DNA of 64,000 nucleotides, from positions 21,915,076 through 21,979,075 of the forward strand of contig OX387604.1 of the NCBI GenBank assembly GCA_947568835.1, given 5' to 3'. Every line of letters begins with the position of its first letter. Position 1 is the stretch's first letter. The stretch is from Protonemura montana. Its lineage: Eukaryota; Arthropoda; Insecta; Plecoptera; Nemouridae. This document shows, piece by piece, positions 1-9,306 of this stretch. The translations under genes were made by a program, and so were the position numbers. The notes under the pieces are model-generated. The model made no database searches, had not been told where the DNA came from, and was given only the letters and a program-made list of their open reading frames with translations.

Positions 1-58
1 CACCGAATATCCTAACTTCTCTATTTGAAGAGATAGCCGCTCGATATTCCTAGACTAA
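1..58. other. unassigned flank left of element A homology
   Basis: Element A matches element B from about base 59 (equivalent to about 44578) rightwards. Bases 1-58 match nothing else I recognise here. Element A therefore loses homology with B just downstream of the protease gene, so its left TIR and plus-strand gene are either further left or missing. Confidence 0.5.
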
Positions 59-127
59 TAAGGAGACGGGAAAAAGATGCTTGCAGGTTTTATGAATAAC
101 TCAGAATCCCAAATTGACAAACATTTA

Positions 128-664
128 TTAAAATCTCATCATATAAAGTGGATTACATTCACGACTACAACAAGTTTGATTGTTCATACATTTTCGGATA
201 GGAGTAAAACAAGTTTTGAATTTTTCTTGAAACAATGAACGTGCGAGTTGATCATTTTCATCACAAGTTCTATTATTAAAGAAATACATGAATTCTTGCA
301 TGCTAAGATCTCGAGATCGATGCGCGAGAAATAATGCTGCCCATTCACCACAGACATCAGATGTTGGACTTTGAAGCTGTTTTTCGTTGTATGTCCATGT
401 AGTACACTGACGACTCAAAAATTCGTGATGCATTTTAACAATTGGTGGGATTCCATAAGAATCAAAAAATTCACCTCGTCCGAATTCGTCGATGTGAAAA
501 GCAACCCAATGCGAGCCAGGTTTGTTACTAGGATCTGTGTTCGCTATTAGTACACACGGATGTTGCACAATTCGAGGCAGATTGTTTGCAGCGAATACTC
601 CACGAAATAACGGACTTGTGAACTTGTCACATAGCATAACTTCTTCAAGATGTAGTGAATTCAT
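128..664 (-). CDS. adenain-like cysteine protease (Polinton PRO), element A
   Basis: This 178-residue protein matches the adenovirus-protease/Ulp1-like maturation protease of Polintons, which cleaves capsid precursors during virion assembly. The catalytic set is visible: His52 followed by Trp, Asp68 in an FFDSYG segment, Gln98 and Cys105 in a DVCGEW segment. The start is ATG at 664. It is the last gene of the leftward cluster, 155 bp beyond the capsid gene. It differs from the element B copy at very few residues (for example Ala instead of Val after the CGEW motif) and is fully open, although its capsid partner is broken. A polyadenylation-like AATAAA on the minus strand overlaps the stop codon. 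The family call is firm; activity is inferred. Confidence 0.9.
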   Translation of the reverse strand: MNSLHLEEVMLCDKFTSPLFRGVFAANNLPRIVQHPCVLIANTDPSNKPGSHWVAFHIDEFGRGEFFDSYGIPPIVKMHHEFLSRQCTTWTYNEKQLQSPTSDVCGEWAALFLAHRSRDLSMQEFMYFFNNRTCDENDQLARSLFQEKFKTCFTPIRKCMNNQTCCSRECNPLYMMRF

Positions 665-819
665 GACTTTGAATCGTCTTCTGCAATGCGTTGACTCAAA
701 GTGATTTTATTTCTATCCCAAATCGTTATTATAGCAGTCACCGTCATCAATAACTTAGTAAAGTAGTGGAGGGGGTGAAAAATAATTCTAGTTTTCTAAA
801 TATCATCTTCTTTTTTATA

Positions 820-1959
820 TTAAAAATCTGTGATTACATTTCTATCTCTAGTTATTTCCATTAAACTATCATTTTCGGAATATAAAATCATATCTACAGG
901 ACCTGTTAAGGTAACGTTGAATCGAACTTCAATTCGAAATGACCCGTTTCGCTGTATAGACCAATGATTTGAGCTCGCCGACTGATCAGCAGTAAGATCA
1001 AAAACAGTAAGAAAATATCCATGAGCGTATTCCTCGCGAGATATATCATTTCCAACGTCTTGATGATTAATGCCTGTCCCTTCAAACAATGTCCTATATG
1101 CAGGAATGAATAGATTATTCTTGAAATCAAGCTGAAGAGCTGTGGTAGGAATTTGTTGTGAATCTACATACAATTGTAGAAAATTCAAATCATGATTTTC
1201 AAAGAAAAAAGGATTTTTCCCAAAATCTCCATTGAACGCAGCATTTGAAACAAATCCAATCGCAACTCGTTTAGGTAACGTCCCTAAATATAAATTATCA
1301 ATAGTTCTAGATATGACCCCCGCAGGGATTGTAATATTTTTAATTTCTACTCGATTCAATGGATACTTCAGATTCGATCGTTCGAGTGCTCGCGAGTATC
1401 CCAAATGCAGCTCAGGTTTGATTCTGACTTTCCTCACAAACAACGTCGCATCAAGAATGTGCGTCTTTACCGAAGTATCTTCTGACATTAAATTAAATGC
1501 GTCTTTATTTAAATGAAATTTTAATCGCATTTCAACACCGTTAATAAGCAGCTTACCAGATGCAAACAGCTCATGATGGATACTAGACATTAGATCCACA
1601 GTTTTACTACCTTTTATGAAGCTTGACCTCTTAACAAGTCCATCATTATCCTTGAAATCGTTGAATTTACCTGCAGTATCTTTATACCACAGTCTGGAAG
1701 TTAAATGCGTTTTTTTAGCTGATGAACCAAAGTTCAGTAAAGTTTCAATATATGCTCGATAACCATAAGTGTGTGAAGGCGATGATATCAGTTTACCATT
1801 CAATGAGACCTCCACTTGCGAAAACAAACTATGCATCCAGTTATTGACCGGTCCGGTCACAACTTTATCATCAGCAATTAAATTAGTACCATCTGCTTTG
1901 GTAATTTTTGCTGTTAAAAGGAGCTCTGTGTATGCAAGATCAATGAACTCATTGCCATT
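820..1959 (-). pseudogene. major capsid protein, C-terminal part only (element A)
   Basis: This holds the double-jelly-roll major capsid protein of Polintons from about residue 59 to the C-terminus. It aligns almost perfectly with the intact gene at 45341-46642. A recognisable family segment is the PVNNWMHSLFSQVEV region. Homology stops at 1959, inside the codons for an NGNEF segment; beyond it lie a tandem repeat, a spacer and a foldback element. The missing N-terminal codons reappear at 3613-3776 in the same orientation, so the gene was split by inserted DNA. No ATG lies near the new 5' end. Confidence 0.88.
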
Positions 1960-2166
1960 CTAAGTGATGGCCATCACTCAGACGTCTTCATTGACGGCTG
2001 TATGGACTCTTTCTAAGTGATGGCCATCACTCAGACGTCTTCATTGACGGCTGTTTGCCATTCTAAGTGATGGCCATCACTCAGACGTCTTCATTGACGG
2101 CTGTATGGACTCTTTCTAAGTGATGGCCATCACTCAGACGTCTTCATTGACGGCTGTATGGACTCT
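1960..2166. repeat. four tandem copies of a ~50-53 bp repeat with a perfect palindrome
   Basis: Units run 1960-2012, 2013-2062, 2063-2115 and 2116-2166. Each contains the 16-bp palindrome AGTGATGGCCATCACT, followed by a segment with ACGTCTTCATTGACGG. The second unit ends with TTGCCATT, the same bases that end the capsid fragment at 1959. The array is present only before the first 5-kb unit, so it marks the outer edge of the material inserted into the capsid gene. The ACGTCTTCATTGA core also occurs in the foldback arms at 3235-3612. Confidence 0.9.
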
Positions 2167-2644
2167 CTAAGGATTACAAGAACGAACTTCGTGACGTCAC
2201 AGCACGATCTTAAAACTATAGCTTCTGTATGTCGGAGAGCTTTGAAACCTCTTTCAATCGATTTGTTGGAAAAAACCAATCGAAAGATGTAGACGGTGAC
2301 ATTCGCCTAACTATCGTATTTCCCCGTTTATAAGCCAATATAGCTCCGAAAAATACCAAATCGTAACATTTCTACATTTTGTTCTTGTCGTTCTTCGCCA
2401 CAAGTCCTGACTGCGCATGCTCGCTGCGTGGAATTCCTCAACTCGAGTATTTAACATTTAATATCAATTTATTGGAGCTTTTTGAAAGTTGGATGAAGCC
2501 AAAATTGGAAATATATATGTAGCGTGTAATAAATTAATACACTTTTATAAGGGATGCATTCACCCTCAGTAGCCAGTGGCCAGTATTCAGTGATAGCTTA
2601 GGTTCATGCTAGTATTTGATTAATTATTTCCAGTGATAGCCATG

Positions 2645-2740
2645 GATGACAGGTAGTCTAGTGGATAGCGTACGAAGCCAGCTAGCCCAGATCCAATGCA
2701 AATAACGTGATGCGCGGTTCGTATAGCAGAGCACGAAAAT
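2645..2740 (+). mobile_element. possible tRNA-derived SINE head
   Basis: TAGTCTAGTGG at 2654-2664 fits an RNA polymerase III A box, and GGTTCGTAT at 2716-2724 resembles a degenerate B box 62 bases downstream. This is the layout of tRNA-like SINE heads. The acceptor stem and CCA end expected of a true tRNA gene are absent. The assignment rests only on box similarity and spacing. Confidence 0.35.
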
Positions 2741-2805
2741 ATTTTGCATTTTCAGTTTTAAACTGTATGAACAGTGAATGTCTAATTTGATACAACTAGT
2801 AAATT

Positions 2806-3190
2806 TATTTATTTATTTATTTAATGCTACGTACAATTACAGAGTATTTGTGTGAGCCTAATTGTTAAGGAACTTATATCATCAATTTAGTTCCATATTT
2901 AACTTTTAATTGTATTTAAATATTCTTCTATTGAATAGTACGGATTTTGGATTAAGAAAGCTTTGAGAGTAGTGTTAAAGATGGTACGGGTTGGCAAATT
3001 AGTGATGGATGTTGGGAGATGGTTATAAATTGTTGTGCAGAGGTAATGTGGGCTGTGTTCAAAGAGGGAATGGGAGTGAGTGGATTAGTTCTTTCGTTGG
3101 CGTCCAGAGTAATACGTCAGCCGTCAACAGATGTTCGGTTCCTCGCTGTCGGCACTGGCGAGTGCAATGGCGGCGAAAATATGCAAAAAT
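2806..3190 (-). mobile_element. 5'-truncated LINE, ORF2 C-terminus and (AAAT)n tail
   Basis: On the minus strand the stretch between about 3090 and 2900 encodes a typical LINE ORF2 C-terminus: a THSHSLFEHSPHYL-like segment, then IYNHLPTSI, and an end like NPYYSIEEYLN followed by a stop. Further downstream the strand ends in (TAAA)n at about 2806-2824. The other LINE fragments in this window end with comparable motifs (FYNVTEYLN, FYSIDQFL). The upstream limit is approximate. Copies occur in all five units. Confidence 0.75.
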
Positions 3191-3234
3191 TGAATTTCCA
3201 GAATTAACCACCCTTTAGCAAAAAAAATTGAAAT

Positions 3235-3612
3235 AACCATAAAAAAAACGAACCAATTCGTTTAAAAAAAGACGACGTCTTCATTGATTGAGTGTACCAA
3301 TAGGTACGAAATGAAGCCACAATAAACTTTGTAAATAATTGCCAGAACTGGAAACATGTAGCGTTCAAAAGAATTGAAATATACGTAAATGCAGACGTCT
3401 ATCCCCTCCCTCCCCCCCCCACCCTCAGCCCATGCACTTTGAAATTTCAATCCTTGTTGATTGATTGATTTGTGGTGTTTAACGACGCACTGTTTCCAGT
3501 TCTGGCAATTATTTACAAAGTTTATTGTGGCTTCATTTCGTTCCTATTGGTACACTCAATCAATGAAGACGTCGTCTTTTTTTAAACGAATTGGTTCGTT
3601 TTTTTTATGGTT
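3235..3612. mobile_element. foldback element with 122-bp inverted arms
   Basis: Left arm 3235-3356 starts AACCATAAAAAAAACGAACC. Right arm 3491-3612 is its near-perfect inverse complement ending GGTT. The 134-bp loop contains a poly-C tract of nine Cs here. No coding capacity is seen, so it resembles a non-autonomous foldback/MITE element. It abuts the capsid-gene fragment directly, and I could not identify a target-site duplication. It is present in all five units. Confidence 0.85.
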
Positions 3613-3776
3613 TTATTATTTACAACAAACTCGAATTGTGAATTTCCTTCCAAAGACACAATAGGTTTATATGCTGCTTTGTATCCATATTCGATGGCTG
3701 CTTGTGTTAAAGGTGTTGTGAAAAGATCGAGCTCAGATTTCATAGCCTCCATCGAATTGCTATGTATAACAGACAT
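3613..3776 (-). pseudogene. major capsid protein N-terminal fragment, unit 1
   Basis: The ATG at 3776 lies two bases after the pX stop, as in element B, and opens the first ~54 residues of the capsid protein (start MSVIHSNSMEAMKS). The reading frame leaves the gene at about 3613 and runs into the foldback arm. This is the piece missing from 820-1959. Units 2-5 each repeat it without the C-terminal part, so the array encodes no whole capsid protein. Confidence 0.9.
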
Positions 3777-3778
3777 TT

Positions 3779-4276
3779 TCACTTTTCAAAAATATCTCGC
3801 ACTCTTCTCGATAACTTGATCTTCTTGGTGGTTTTCTTGCGTTGATGACTCGAAGATTGTCTCTTCTTCTTTTTAACAACAACAGCCTTCCTACCACGGT
3901 TGCCCGGCACCAACTGAAGTGATTGGCAGCTTTTCAATCGTTTAAGACCAGAGCCCTTCATAAGAGTAAGTTTATCTTCAGCTTTTCGTTTAAGATTCGA
4001 ACCAGCTTCCTTCAATCTATTTTCAAACGATTGTTTCACATTTTTTCTTTCCATTAAATCATTTGCAAAATTTACTCCAGTCATGAGTCCTTCTTGAGCA
4101 AGAGATCGAGCTCCACTTTTAAATATCGGTACTGCTAATCGCCACATATTTTTAAAAAATGACGCTAGTCCACAACCACGCTGAAATTTGCTACCGTGAT
4201 TTATATTCATCCCCGATCCACATTGATTTTGGAAATAATCAATGTATCGATCATGATAGTTACTGCTTTTACACAT
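3779..4276 (-). CDS. pX/pVI-like virion core protein, unit 1
   Basis: A 165-residue basic protein of the kind placed next to the capsid genes in Polintons and adintoviruses and compared with adenovirus pX/pVI. It has a Gly-rich amphipathic segment (GCGLASFFKNMWRLAVPIFK, residues ~34-53), possibly membrane-active, and a Lys/Arg-rich C-terminal third suited to binding packaged DNA. I start it at the first ATG, 4276 (MCKSSNYHD); the frame is open a little further upstream but without ATG. It sits between penton and the capsid-gene start with only a few bases on each side. Virion role is inferred from family and position. Confidence 0.8.
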   Translation of the reverse strand: MCKSSNYHDRYIDYFQNQCGSGMNINHGSKFQRGCGLASFFKNMWRLAVPIFKSGARSLAQEGLMTGVNFANDLMERKNVKQSFENRLKEAGSNLKRKAEDKLTLMKGSGLKRLKSCQSLQLVPGNRGRKAVVVKKKKRQSSSHQRKKTTKKIKLSRRVRDIFEK

Positions 4277-4283
4277 TTTAAAT

Positions 4284-5066
4284 CTAGTTACGACGACGTC
4301 GGAAATGTAGTACAACGCTTAGAACATCAGAATCGAATGAGATTGAATCACCAAATGCATCTCTTATATCTATAGTAATCGATGAAAACTCTCGTTTAGC
4401 TACCGGAAAATACATTGGTGGATTAAAAGACTGTGAATGATTTCTTCCATATTTTTCCTTGTACCAGAGAGTATCTATGCTTATCATTCGTGCGAGTGGC
4501 GCAAATATATCGCCCACTACGTGTGATTCAATAACATCACAATAAACAAGAAGCTGCTTTTGAAACCCTACATTCAAGCGGGATTTGTGTGGAGACGTTT
4601 TATCAGCAACAATATTCATACCGGGTTCGAATCCCAATTGTAATCCTAGATTGTCAGATAAAACTACAGATTTAATCATACTATCTTCTGCAATATCTAC
4701 TCTCGTGAATGAATTAGCTTCGGTAAGTAAAATCTTTAGGTCTCCCGTCACGTTTGCGAGGACACTATTTACTGCGTGATGAATTGCTGACACAGAATTA
4801 TAGAAGCCAGGCTGAATTTCAATCGTCTTGGTTATGACATCTTCTTTATCAGCTGTTTTTACACTGTAGGTCACTTTATTTGCATTTATCAATACGTTAT
4901 TAATGAAAGGATAATGGATTTCAAATAAAGCACATTCCATATCATCTTGCAATTCTATGCGTTGTGGTAATTGAGTCACAAAGCGAGTTGCCGTATTCTT
5001 TGGATAGTAAGACGCCGAACTATTGCTCAAAAGGGTTAAATAAAATTCTTTGCTACTTTGAATCAT
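4284..5066 (-). CDS. penton-like minor capsid protein, unit 1
   Basis: 260 residues. The N-terminal pattern, FYLTLLSNSSASYYPKN followed by a FVTQLPQRIEL segment, is characteristic of the single-jelly-roll minor capsid (penton) protein of Polintons, which forms the five-fold vertices. Length fits the family. Its ATG overlaps the integrase stop (ATGA), and the protein ends in a short Arg-rich tail eight bases before the pX ATG. The sequence is open and identical between array units. Confidence 0.85.
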   Translation of the reverse strand: MIQSSKEFYLTLLSNSSASYYPKNTATRFVTQLPQRIELQDDMECALFEIHYPFINNVLINANKVTYSVKTADKEDVITKTIEIQPGFYNSVSAIHHAVNSVLANVTGDLKILLTEANSFTRVDIAEDSMIKSVVLSDNLGLQLGFEPGMNIVADKTSPHKSRLNVGFQKQLLVYCDVIESHVVGDIFAPLARMISIDTLWYKEKYGRNHSQSFNPPMYFPVAKREFSSITIDIRDAFGDSISFDSDVLSVVLHFRRRRN

Positions 5067-6151
5067 TTTAAATTAACAATTTCTGATTTCTTAACCCAAG
5101 AATTTTGAGATGATGGGTATCCGTACCACTTGACCAATACTTTCGAACTGCGTCCCTTCCCCTTCGTGGCGATGATTTTATCGATTTTAAATTCAGTAGA
5201 TTTTCGAATTTGTACTCGTTTTAACTCGATTTCGTAAAAAGTTCCATCGATAGGTGTATTACTTAAATCTTCTATTCTATAAACAGTTAAATGACGTCTT
5301 GGAAGAACTTCCGAAATAATAAATATCTCGTCCGTCCAATTTCTTTCGAAACCTTTCTCGAACTGCTCTTTATCTTTAGAAATTCGTACATGATCACCAA
5401 CTGAGAACTTATCCTTTTTTAATTTTTTGAAGAGCACTCGATCGTTTAGCGTTCGCCATACTTGTAGCATGTTATCAATCGTCACATGAACTGGTGCGAT
5501 TTTTATTGTCTGGTGAACAGTGTTATTATATGCTTGAAGAAGATCGGGAAGAACCTCAATGTAACGATAAGATGATGAATAGGTAAAATATCGCCACAAC
5601 TTAGTTTTTAATGTTTTATTAAACCGTTCAACAACAGCTGCTTTGATATCCGGATTTGTAGCATAGTAATAATTAATGTTCCTCGCTGTTAGAAACGCTT
5701 GAAATTTTTTATTTTTGAATTCCTTGCCCTTGTCCATATTTAAATTTGTGGGTTTACGATTGGAGGACTTAAATATTTCCTGGAAACCTCTTATTACTTC
5801 CAAACTTGTTTTATTGTGCAAAGGTATCGCCCATGCAAATTTACTGAAAATGTCAATTACAGTCAACAAATATTTATAATTATCATTATATTTACTAAGA
5901 GATTGAAGATCACACAAGTCTGACTGCCAAACATCATCAATATAGTTAACAATATAACTATTTCTTTCGAAACGTTTCCTCAATGGACGATGTAATGTGT
6001 ACGCGTCTTGAGATTCTAGCCACTGCTGCACGAGCATCTTAGGTATTTTCTTCTCAGCTGCCTTCCATAATTGGCCTGTCGTTGAAAATCCTGCAGGGTG
6101 TGATGGGTCAAAATATATTTTCTGCAATATTTTTCTTGATTTAGCGTTCAT
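5063..6151 (-). CDS. retroviral-type integrase with chromodomain, unit 1
   Basis: A 362-residue DDE integrase that would insert the linear Polinton genome and create the 6-bp target duplication. The rve core covers about residues 70-190: Asp78 in the WQSDL segment, Asp140 in a MDKGKEF segment and Glu175 in a VVERFNKT segment. Residues ~318-362 form a C-terminal chromodomain (FKIDKII ... VLVKWYGYPSSQNSWV), which may direct integration to particular chromatin. ATG at 6151; the stop overlaps the penton start. It differs from element B at a handful of residues. Confidence 0.93.
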   Translation of the reverse strand: MNAKSRKILQKIYFDPSHPAGFSTTGQLWKAAEKKIPKMLVQQWLESQDAYTLHRPLRKRFERNSYIVNYIDDVWQSDLCDLQSLSKYNDNYKYLLTVIDIFSKFAWAIPLHNKTSLEVIRGFQEIFKSSNRKPTNLNMDKGKEFKNKKFQAFLTARNINYYYATNPDIKAAVVERFNKTLKTKLWRYFTYSSSYRYIEVLPDLLQAYNNTVHQTIKIAPVHVTIDNMLQVWRTLNDRVLFKKLKKDKFSVGDHVRISKDKEQFEKGFERNWTDEIFIISEVLPRRHLTVYRIEDLSNTPIDGTFYEIELKRVQIRKSTEFKIDKIIATKGKGRSSKVLVKWYGYPSSQNSWVKKSEIVNLK

Positions 6152-6159
6152 GACAGCTG

Positions 6160-7053
6160 CTAAAAGTGAAATCGTTTCCAGTTTGGAGCCAACACACGAG
6201 CACTTCTACGCTTTATATGCGTGACTTCCTGAGAAGGTGTCTGATCGTCAATTTTACGTTTCTTTCTTTTCTTTGTACTTGAAGTAGGAGAACTCACCAC
6301 CTCACTATGAAATGAACGAATGAATTTTTTACGACGAATGTTTGATATATATTTCATCGGGATTTTCAGTTCTTCCAAAATAGTTAAAAATTCTTTCCAA
6401 CCCGTGGGATTGGAATCTTGTCGGTTAATCAGAACATCGGATATTAAATCAATAATGTTTGAGTTATCGATAGTATTTCTTTTAATTCGTACTAGGCCGG
6501 TCGAACTATTCCAGTCAATAAGTTTGCTGTCGTAAAGAAGAGTATAAAGTTCTTTTGCAGCAACTTGTTTCTTTTCAGGTACAGACTGCAATAGCTTGAC
6601 TTGCAATAAATTGCTATCATCTTCGACTTCGGACTTTTCGTCGTCTTCACTATTCACATTTGCAGCTAAGATATCTGATGATGCATTCAACGGTTTCATT
6701 TCTTGTTGGTCATCAATAATCTCTTGCTTAAACTCTGTAGGAATTAATTTCTCTTCAAATTGTGGTTGAAATGTTTCACTGGATCTGTTGTTAATTTTTG
6801 AAGATACAGAAATAAAATGTAGATAGCGTCGCAAGGTTTCTTGATATCGTGAAAGTTTCTCATTGGCATCCATACTTTTCATTCGAAGAATTTGCTTCAT
6901 TTCATTTCTCAAAGCGATAATCATGCTCTTGATTGGATTTGTTGTCGACGCTATATTTTTTAATTTGTTGACTTGTAAACTATTAACTGGTGTCTTACCA
7001 AGTCGATCGAGTGTTTGTTGAACAATTAAAACCATCTTCTTGCAATTATTCAT
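6160..7053 (-). CDS. conserved Polinton protein of ~300 residues, function unknown, unit 1
   Basis: I start at ATG 7053, which overlaps the stop of the 108-residue gene by TGATG; the frame is open to 7152 but from a TTG only. The 297-residue product has an acidic, low-complexity middle and a conserved block near the C-terminus (LLYDSKLIDWNSSTGLVRI, then SNIIDLISDVL, then NPTGWKEFL), which I recognise as recurrent in Polinton hypothetical proteins. The C-terminus is basic with a possible nuclear-localisation stretch (KKRKKRK). It ends four codons earlier than the element B copy because a TAG replaces a sense codon. No function is assigned. Confidence 0.75.
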   Translation of the reverse strand: MNNCKKMVLIVQQTLDRLGKTPVNSLQVNKLKNIASTTNPIKSMIIALRNEMKQILRMKSMDANEKLSRYQETLRRYLHFISVSSKINNRSSETFQPQFEEKLIPTEFKQEIIDDQQEMKPLNASSDILAANVNSEDDEKSEVEDDSNLLQVKLLQSVPEKKQVAAKELYTLLYDSKLIDWNSSTGLVRIKRNTIDNSNIIDLISDVLINRQDSNPTGWKEFLTILEELKIPMKYISNIRRKKFIRSFHSEVVSSPTSSTKKRKKRKIDDQTPSQEVTHIKRRSARVLAPNWKRFHF

Positions 7054-7189
7054 CACGTCATCAATCCCGAAATTACACCACTCAGAATTGGTCCCAACAA
7101 TAAGGGAATCAGAGACCCACCTCTCTGAAGAATTTTCTTTTTTTTCTGCCAAGTATCACCTTTCTTTATCAATTTTCTGAGCGTGTGCT
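7053..7189 (-). pseudogene. 108-residue conserved gene, 3' end only, unit 1
   Basis: The last ~45 codons of the small gene seen whole at 30513-30839 (ending LLLGPILSGVISGLMT). The unit junction at 7189/7190 removes its start and first half, joining the gene to spacer DNA. It is the truncated upstream edge of the amplified segment and recurs in units 2-4. Confidence 0.88.
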
Positions 7190-8635
7190 CTAAGGATTAC
7201 AAGAACGAACTTCGTGACGTCACAGCACGATCTTAAAACTATAGCTTCTGTATGTCGGAGAGCTTTGAAACCTCTTTCAATCGATTTGTTGGAAAAAACC
7301 AATCGAAAGATGTAGACGGTGACATTCGCCTAACTATCGTATTTCCCCGTTTATAAGCCAATATAGCTCCGAAAAATACCAAATCGTAACATTTCTACAT
7401 TTTGTTCTTGTCGTTCTTCGCCACAAGTCCTGACTGCGCATGCTCGCTGCGTGGAATTCCTCAACTCGAGTATTTAACATTTAATATCAATTTATTGGAG
7501 CTTTTTGAAAGTTGGATGAAGCCAAAATTGGAAATATATATGTAGCGTGTAATAAATTAATACACTTTTATAAGGGATGCATTCACCCTCAGTAGCCAGT
7601 GGCCAGTATTCAGTGATAGCTTAGGTTCATGCTAGTATTTGATTAATTATTTCCAGTGATAGCCATGGATGACAGGTAGTCTAGTGGATAGCGTACGAAG
7701 CCAGCTAGCCCAGATCCAATGCAAATAACGTGATGCGCGGTTCGTATAGCAGAGCACGAAAATATTTTGCATTTTCAGTTTTAAACTGTATGAACAGTGA
7801 ATGTCTAATTTGATACAACTAGTAAATTTATTTATTTATTTATTTAATGCTACGTACAATTACAGAGTATTTGTGTGAGCCTAATTGTTAAGGAACTTAT
7901 ATCATCAATTTAGTTCCATATTTAACTTTTAATTGTATTTAAATATTCTTCTATTGAATAGTACGGATTTTGGATTAAGAAAGCTTTGAGAGTAGTGTTA
8001 AAGATGGTACGGGTTGGCAAATTAGTGATGGATGTTGGGAGATGGTTATAAATTGTTGTGCAGAGGTAATGTGGGCTGTGTTCAAAGAGGGAATGGGAGT
8101 GAGTGGGTTAGTTCTTTCGTTGGCGTCCAGAGTAATACGTCAGCCGTCAACAGATGTTCGGTTCCTCGCTGTCGGCACTGGCGAGTGCAATGGCGGCGAA
8201 AATATGCAAAAATTGAATTTCCAGAATTAACCACCCTTTAGCAAAAAAAATTGAAATAACCATAAAAAAAACGAACCAATTCGTTTAAAAAAAGACGACG
8301 TCTTCATTGATTGAGTGTACCAATAGGTACGAAATGAAGCCACAATAAACTTTGTAAATAATTGCCAGAACTGGAAACATGTAGCGTTCAAAAGAATTGA
8401 AATATACGTAAATGCAGACGTCTATCCCCTCCCTCCCCCCCCCACCCCCAGCCCATGCACTTTGAAATTTCAATCCTTGTTGATTGATTGATTTGTGGTG
8501 TTTAACGACGCACTGTTTCCAGTTCTGGCAATTATTTACAAAGTTTATTGTGGCTTCATTTCGTTCCTATTGGTACACTCAATCAATGAAGACGTCGTCT
8601 TTTTTTAAACGAATTGGTTCGTTTTTTTTATGGTT
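7190..8635. repeat. unit 2 spacer
   Basis: Copy of 2167-3612: TGACGTCA at 7215-7222, SINE-like patch near 7668-7763, LINE 3' fragment near 7829-8213 (minus) and foldback 8258-8635 with a poly-C tract of nine. No gene of its own. Confidence 0.9.
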
Positions 8636-8799
8636 TTATTATTTACAACAAACTCGAATTGTGAATTTCCTTCCAAAGACACAATAGGTTTATATGCTGC
8701 TTTGTATCCATATTCGATGGCTGCTTGTGTTAAAGGTGTTGTGAAAAGATCGAGCTCAGATTTCATAGCCTCCATCGAATTGCTATGTATAACAGACAT
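8636..8799 (-). pseudogene. major capsid protein N-terminal fragment, unit 2
   Basis: Same truncated start of the capsid gene as in unit 1, ATG at 8799. Nothing downstream in unit 1 completes it: the frame runs into the foldback arm. Confidence 0.88.
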
Positions 8800-8801
8800 T
8801 T

Positions 8802-9299
8802 TCACTTTTCAAAAATATCTCGCACTCTTCTCGATAACTTGATCTTCTTGGTGGTTTTCTTGCGTTGATGACTCGAAGATTGTCTCTTCTTCTTTTTAAC
8901 AACAACAGCCTTCCTACCACGGTTGCCCGGCACCAACTGAAGTGATTGGCAGCTTTTCAATCGTTTAAGACCAGAGCCCTTCATAAGAGTAAGTTTATCT
9001 TCAGCTTTTCGTTTAAGATTCGAACCAGCTTCCTTCAATCTATTTTCAAACGATTGTTTCACATTTTTTCTTTCCATTAAATCATTTGCAAAATTTACTC
9101 CAGTCATGAGTCCTTCTTGAGCAAGAGATCGAGCTCCACTTTTAAATATCGGTACTGCTAATCGCCACATATTTTTAAAAAATGACGCTAGTCCACAACC
9201 ACGCTGAAATTTGCTACCGTGATTTATATTCATCCCCGATCCACATTGATTTTGGAAATAATCAATGTATCGATCATGATAGTTACTGCTTTTACACAT
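8802..9299 (-). CDS. pX/pVI-like virion core protein, unit 2
   Basis: 165 residues, identical in sequence to the unit 1 protein; ATG at 9299. Open and without lesions. Confidence 0.8.
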   Translation of the reverse strand: MCKSSNYHDRYIDYFQNQCGSGMNINHGSKFQRGCGLASFFKNMWRLAVPIFKSGARSLAQEGLMTGVNFANDLMERKNVKQSFENRLKEAGSNLKRKAEDKLTLMKGSGLKRLKSCQSLQLVPGNRGRKAVVVKKKKRQSSSHQRKKTTKKIKLSRRVRDIFEK

Positions 9300-9306
9300 T
9301 TTAAAT

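Larger units (their letters stand above)
2167..3234. other. unit 1 spacer, non-Polinton DNA
   Basis: No open gene. From left to right: about 480 bp of AT-rich sequence I cannot assign, with a consensus TGACGTCA site at 2192-2199; a tRNA-SINE-like patch near 2645-2740; and a minus-strand LINE 3' fragment from about 2806. The same block heads each of the five units. Unit 1 differs from the others at a few bases (for example the codon-like GAGTGGATTAG near 3078 versus GAGTGGGTTAG elsewhere). Confidence 0.7.

Noticed and set aside
1960..2166. CRISPR-like direct repeats
   Set aside because: Units are nearly contiguous with no unique spacers, and the setting is animal DNA.
3009..3218. Plus-strand frames of 62-69 codons in each spacer
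   Set aside because: The recognisable coding remnant here is the LINE ORF2 C-terminus on the opposite strand; the plus-strand frames are its shadows.
3779..4315. 178-residue form of pX
   Set aside because: Its first codon is TTG and it overlaps the penton C-terminus; ATG 4276 is preferred.
4615..4640. GGTTCGAATCCC, a perfect tRNA B box, in the penton gene (all copies)
   Set aside because: No A box or tRNA fold around it; it is part of conserved codons of a coding region.
6160..7152. Longer form of the ~300-residue protein, starting at 7152
   Set aside because: That start is TTG and would overlap the 108-residue gene heavily; the ATG overlapping that gene's stop is the better start.
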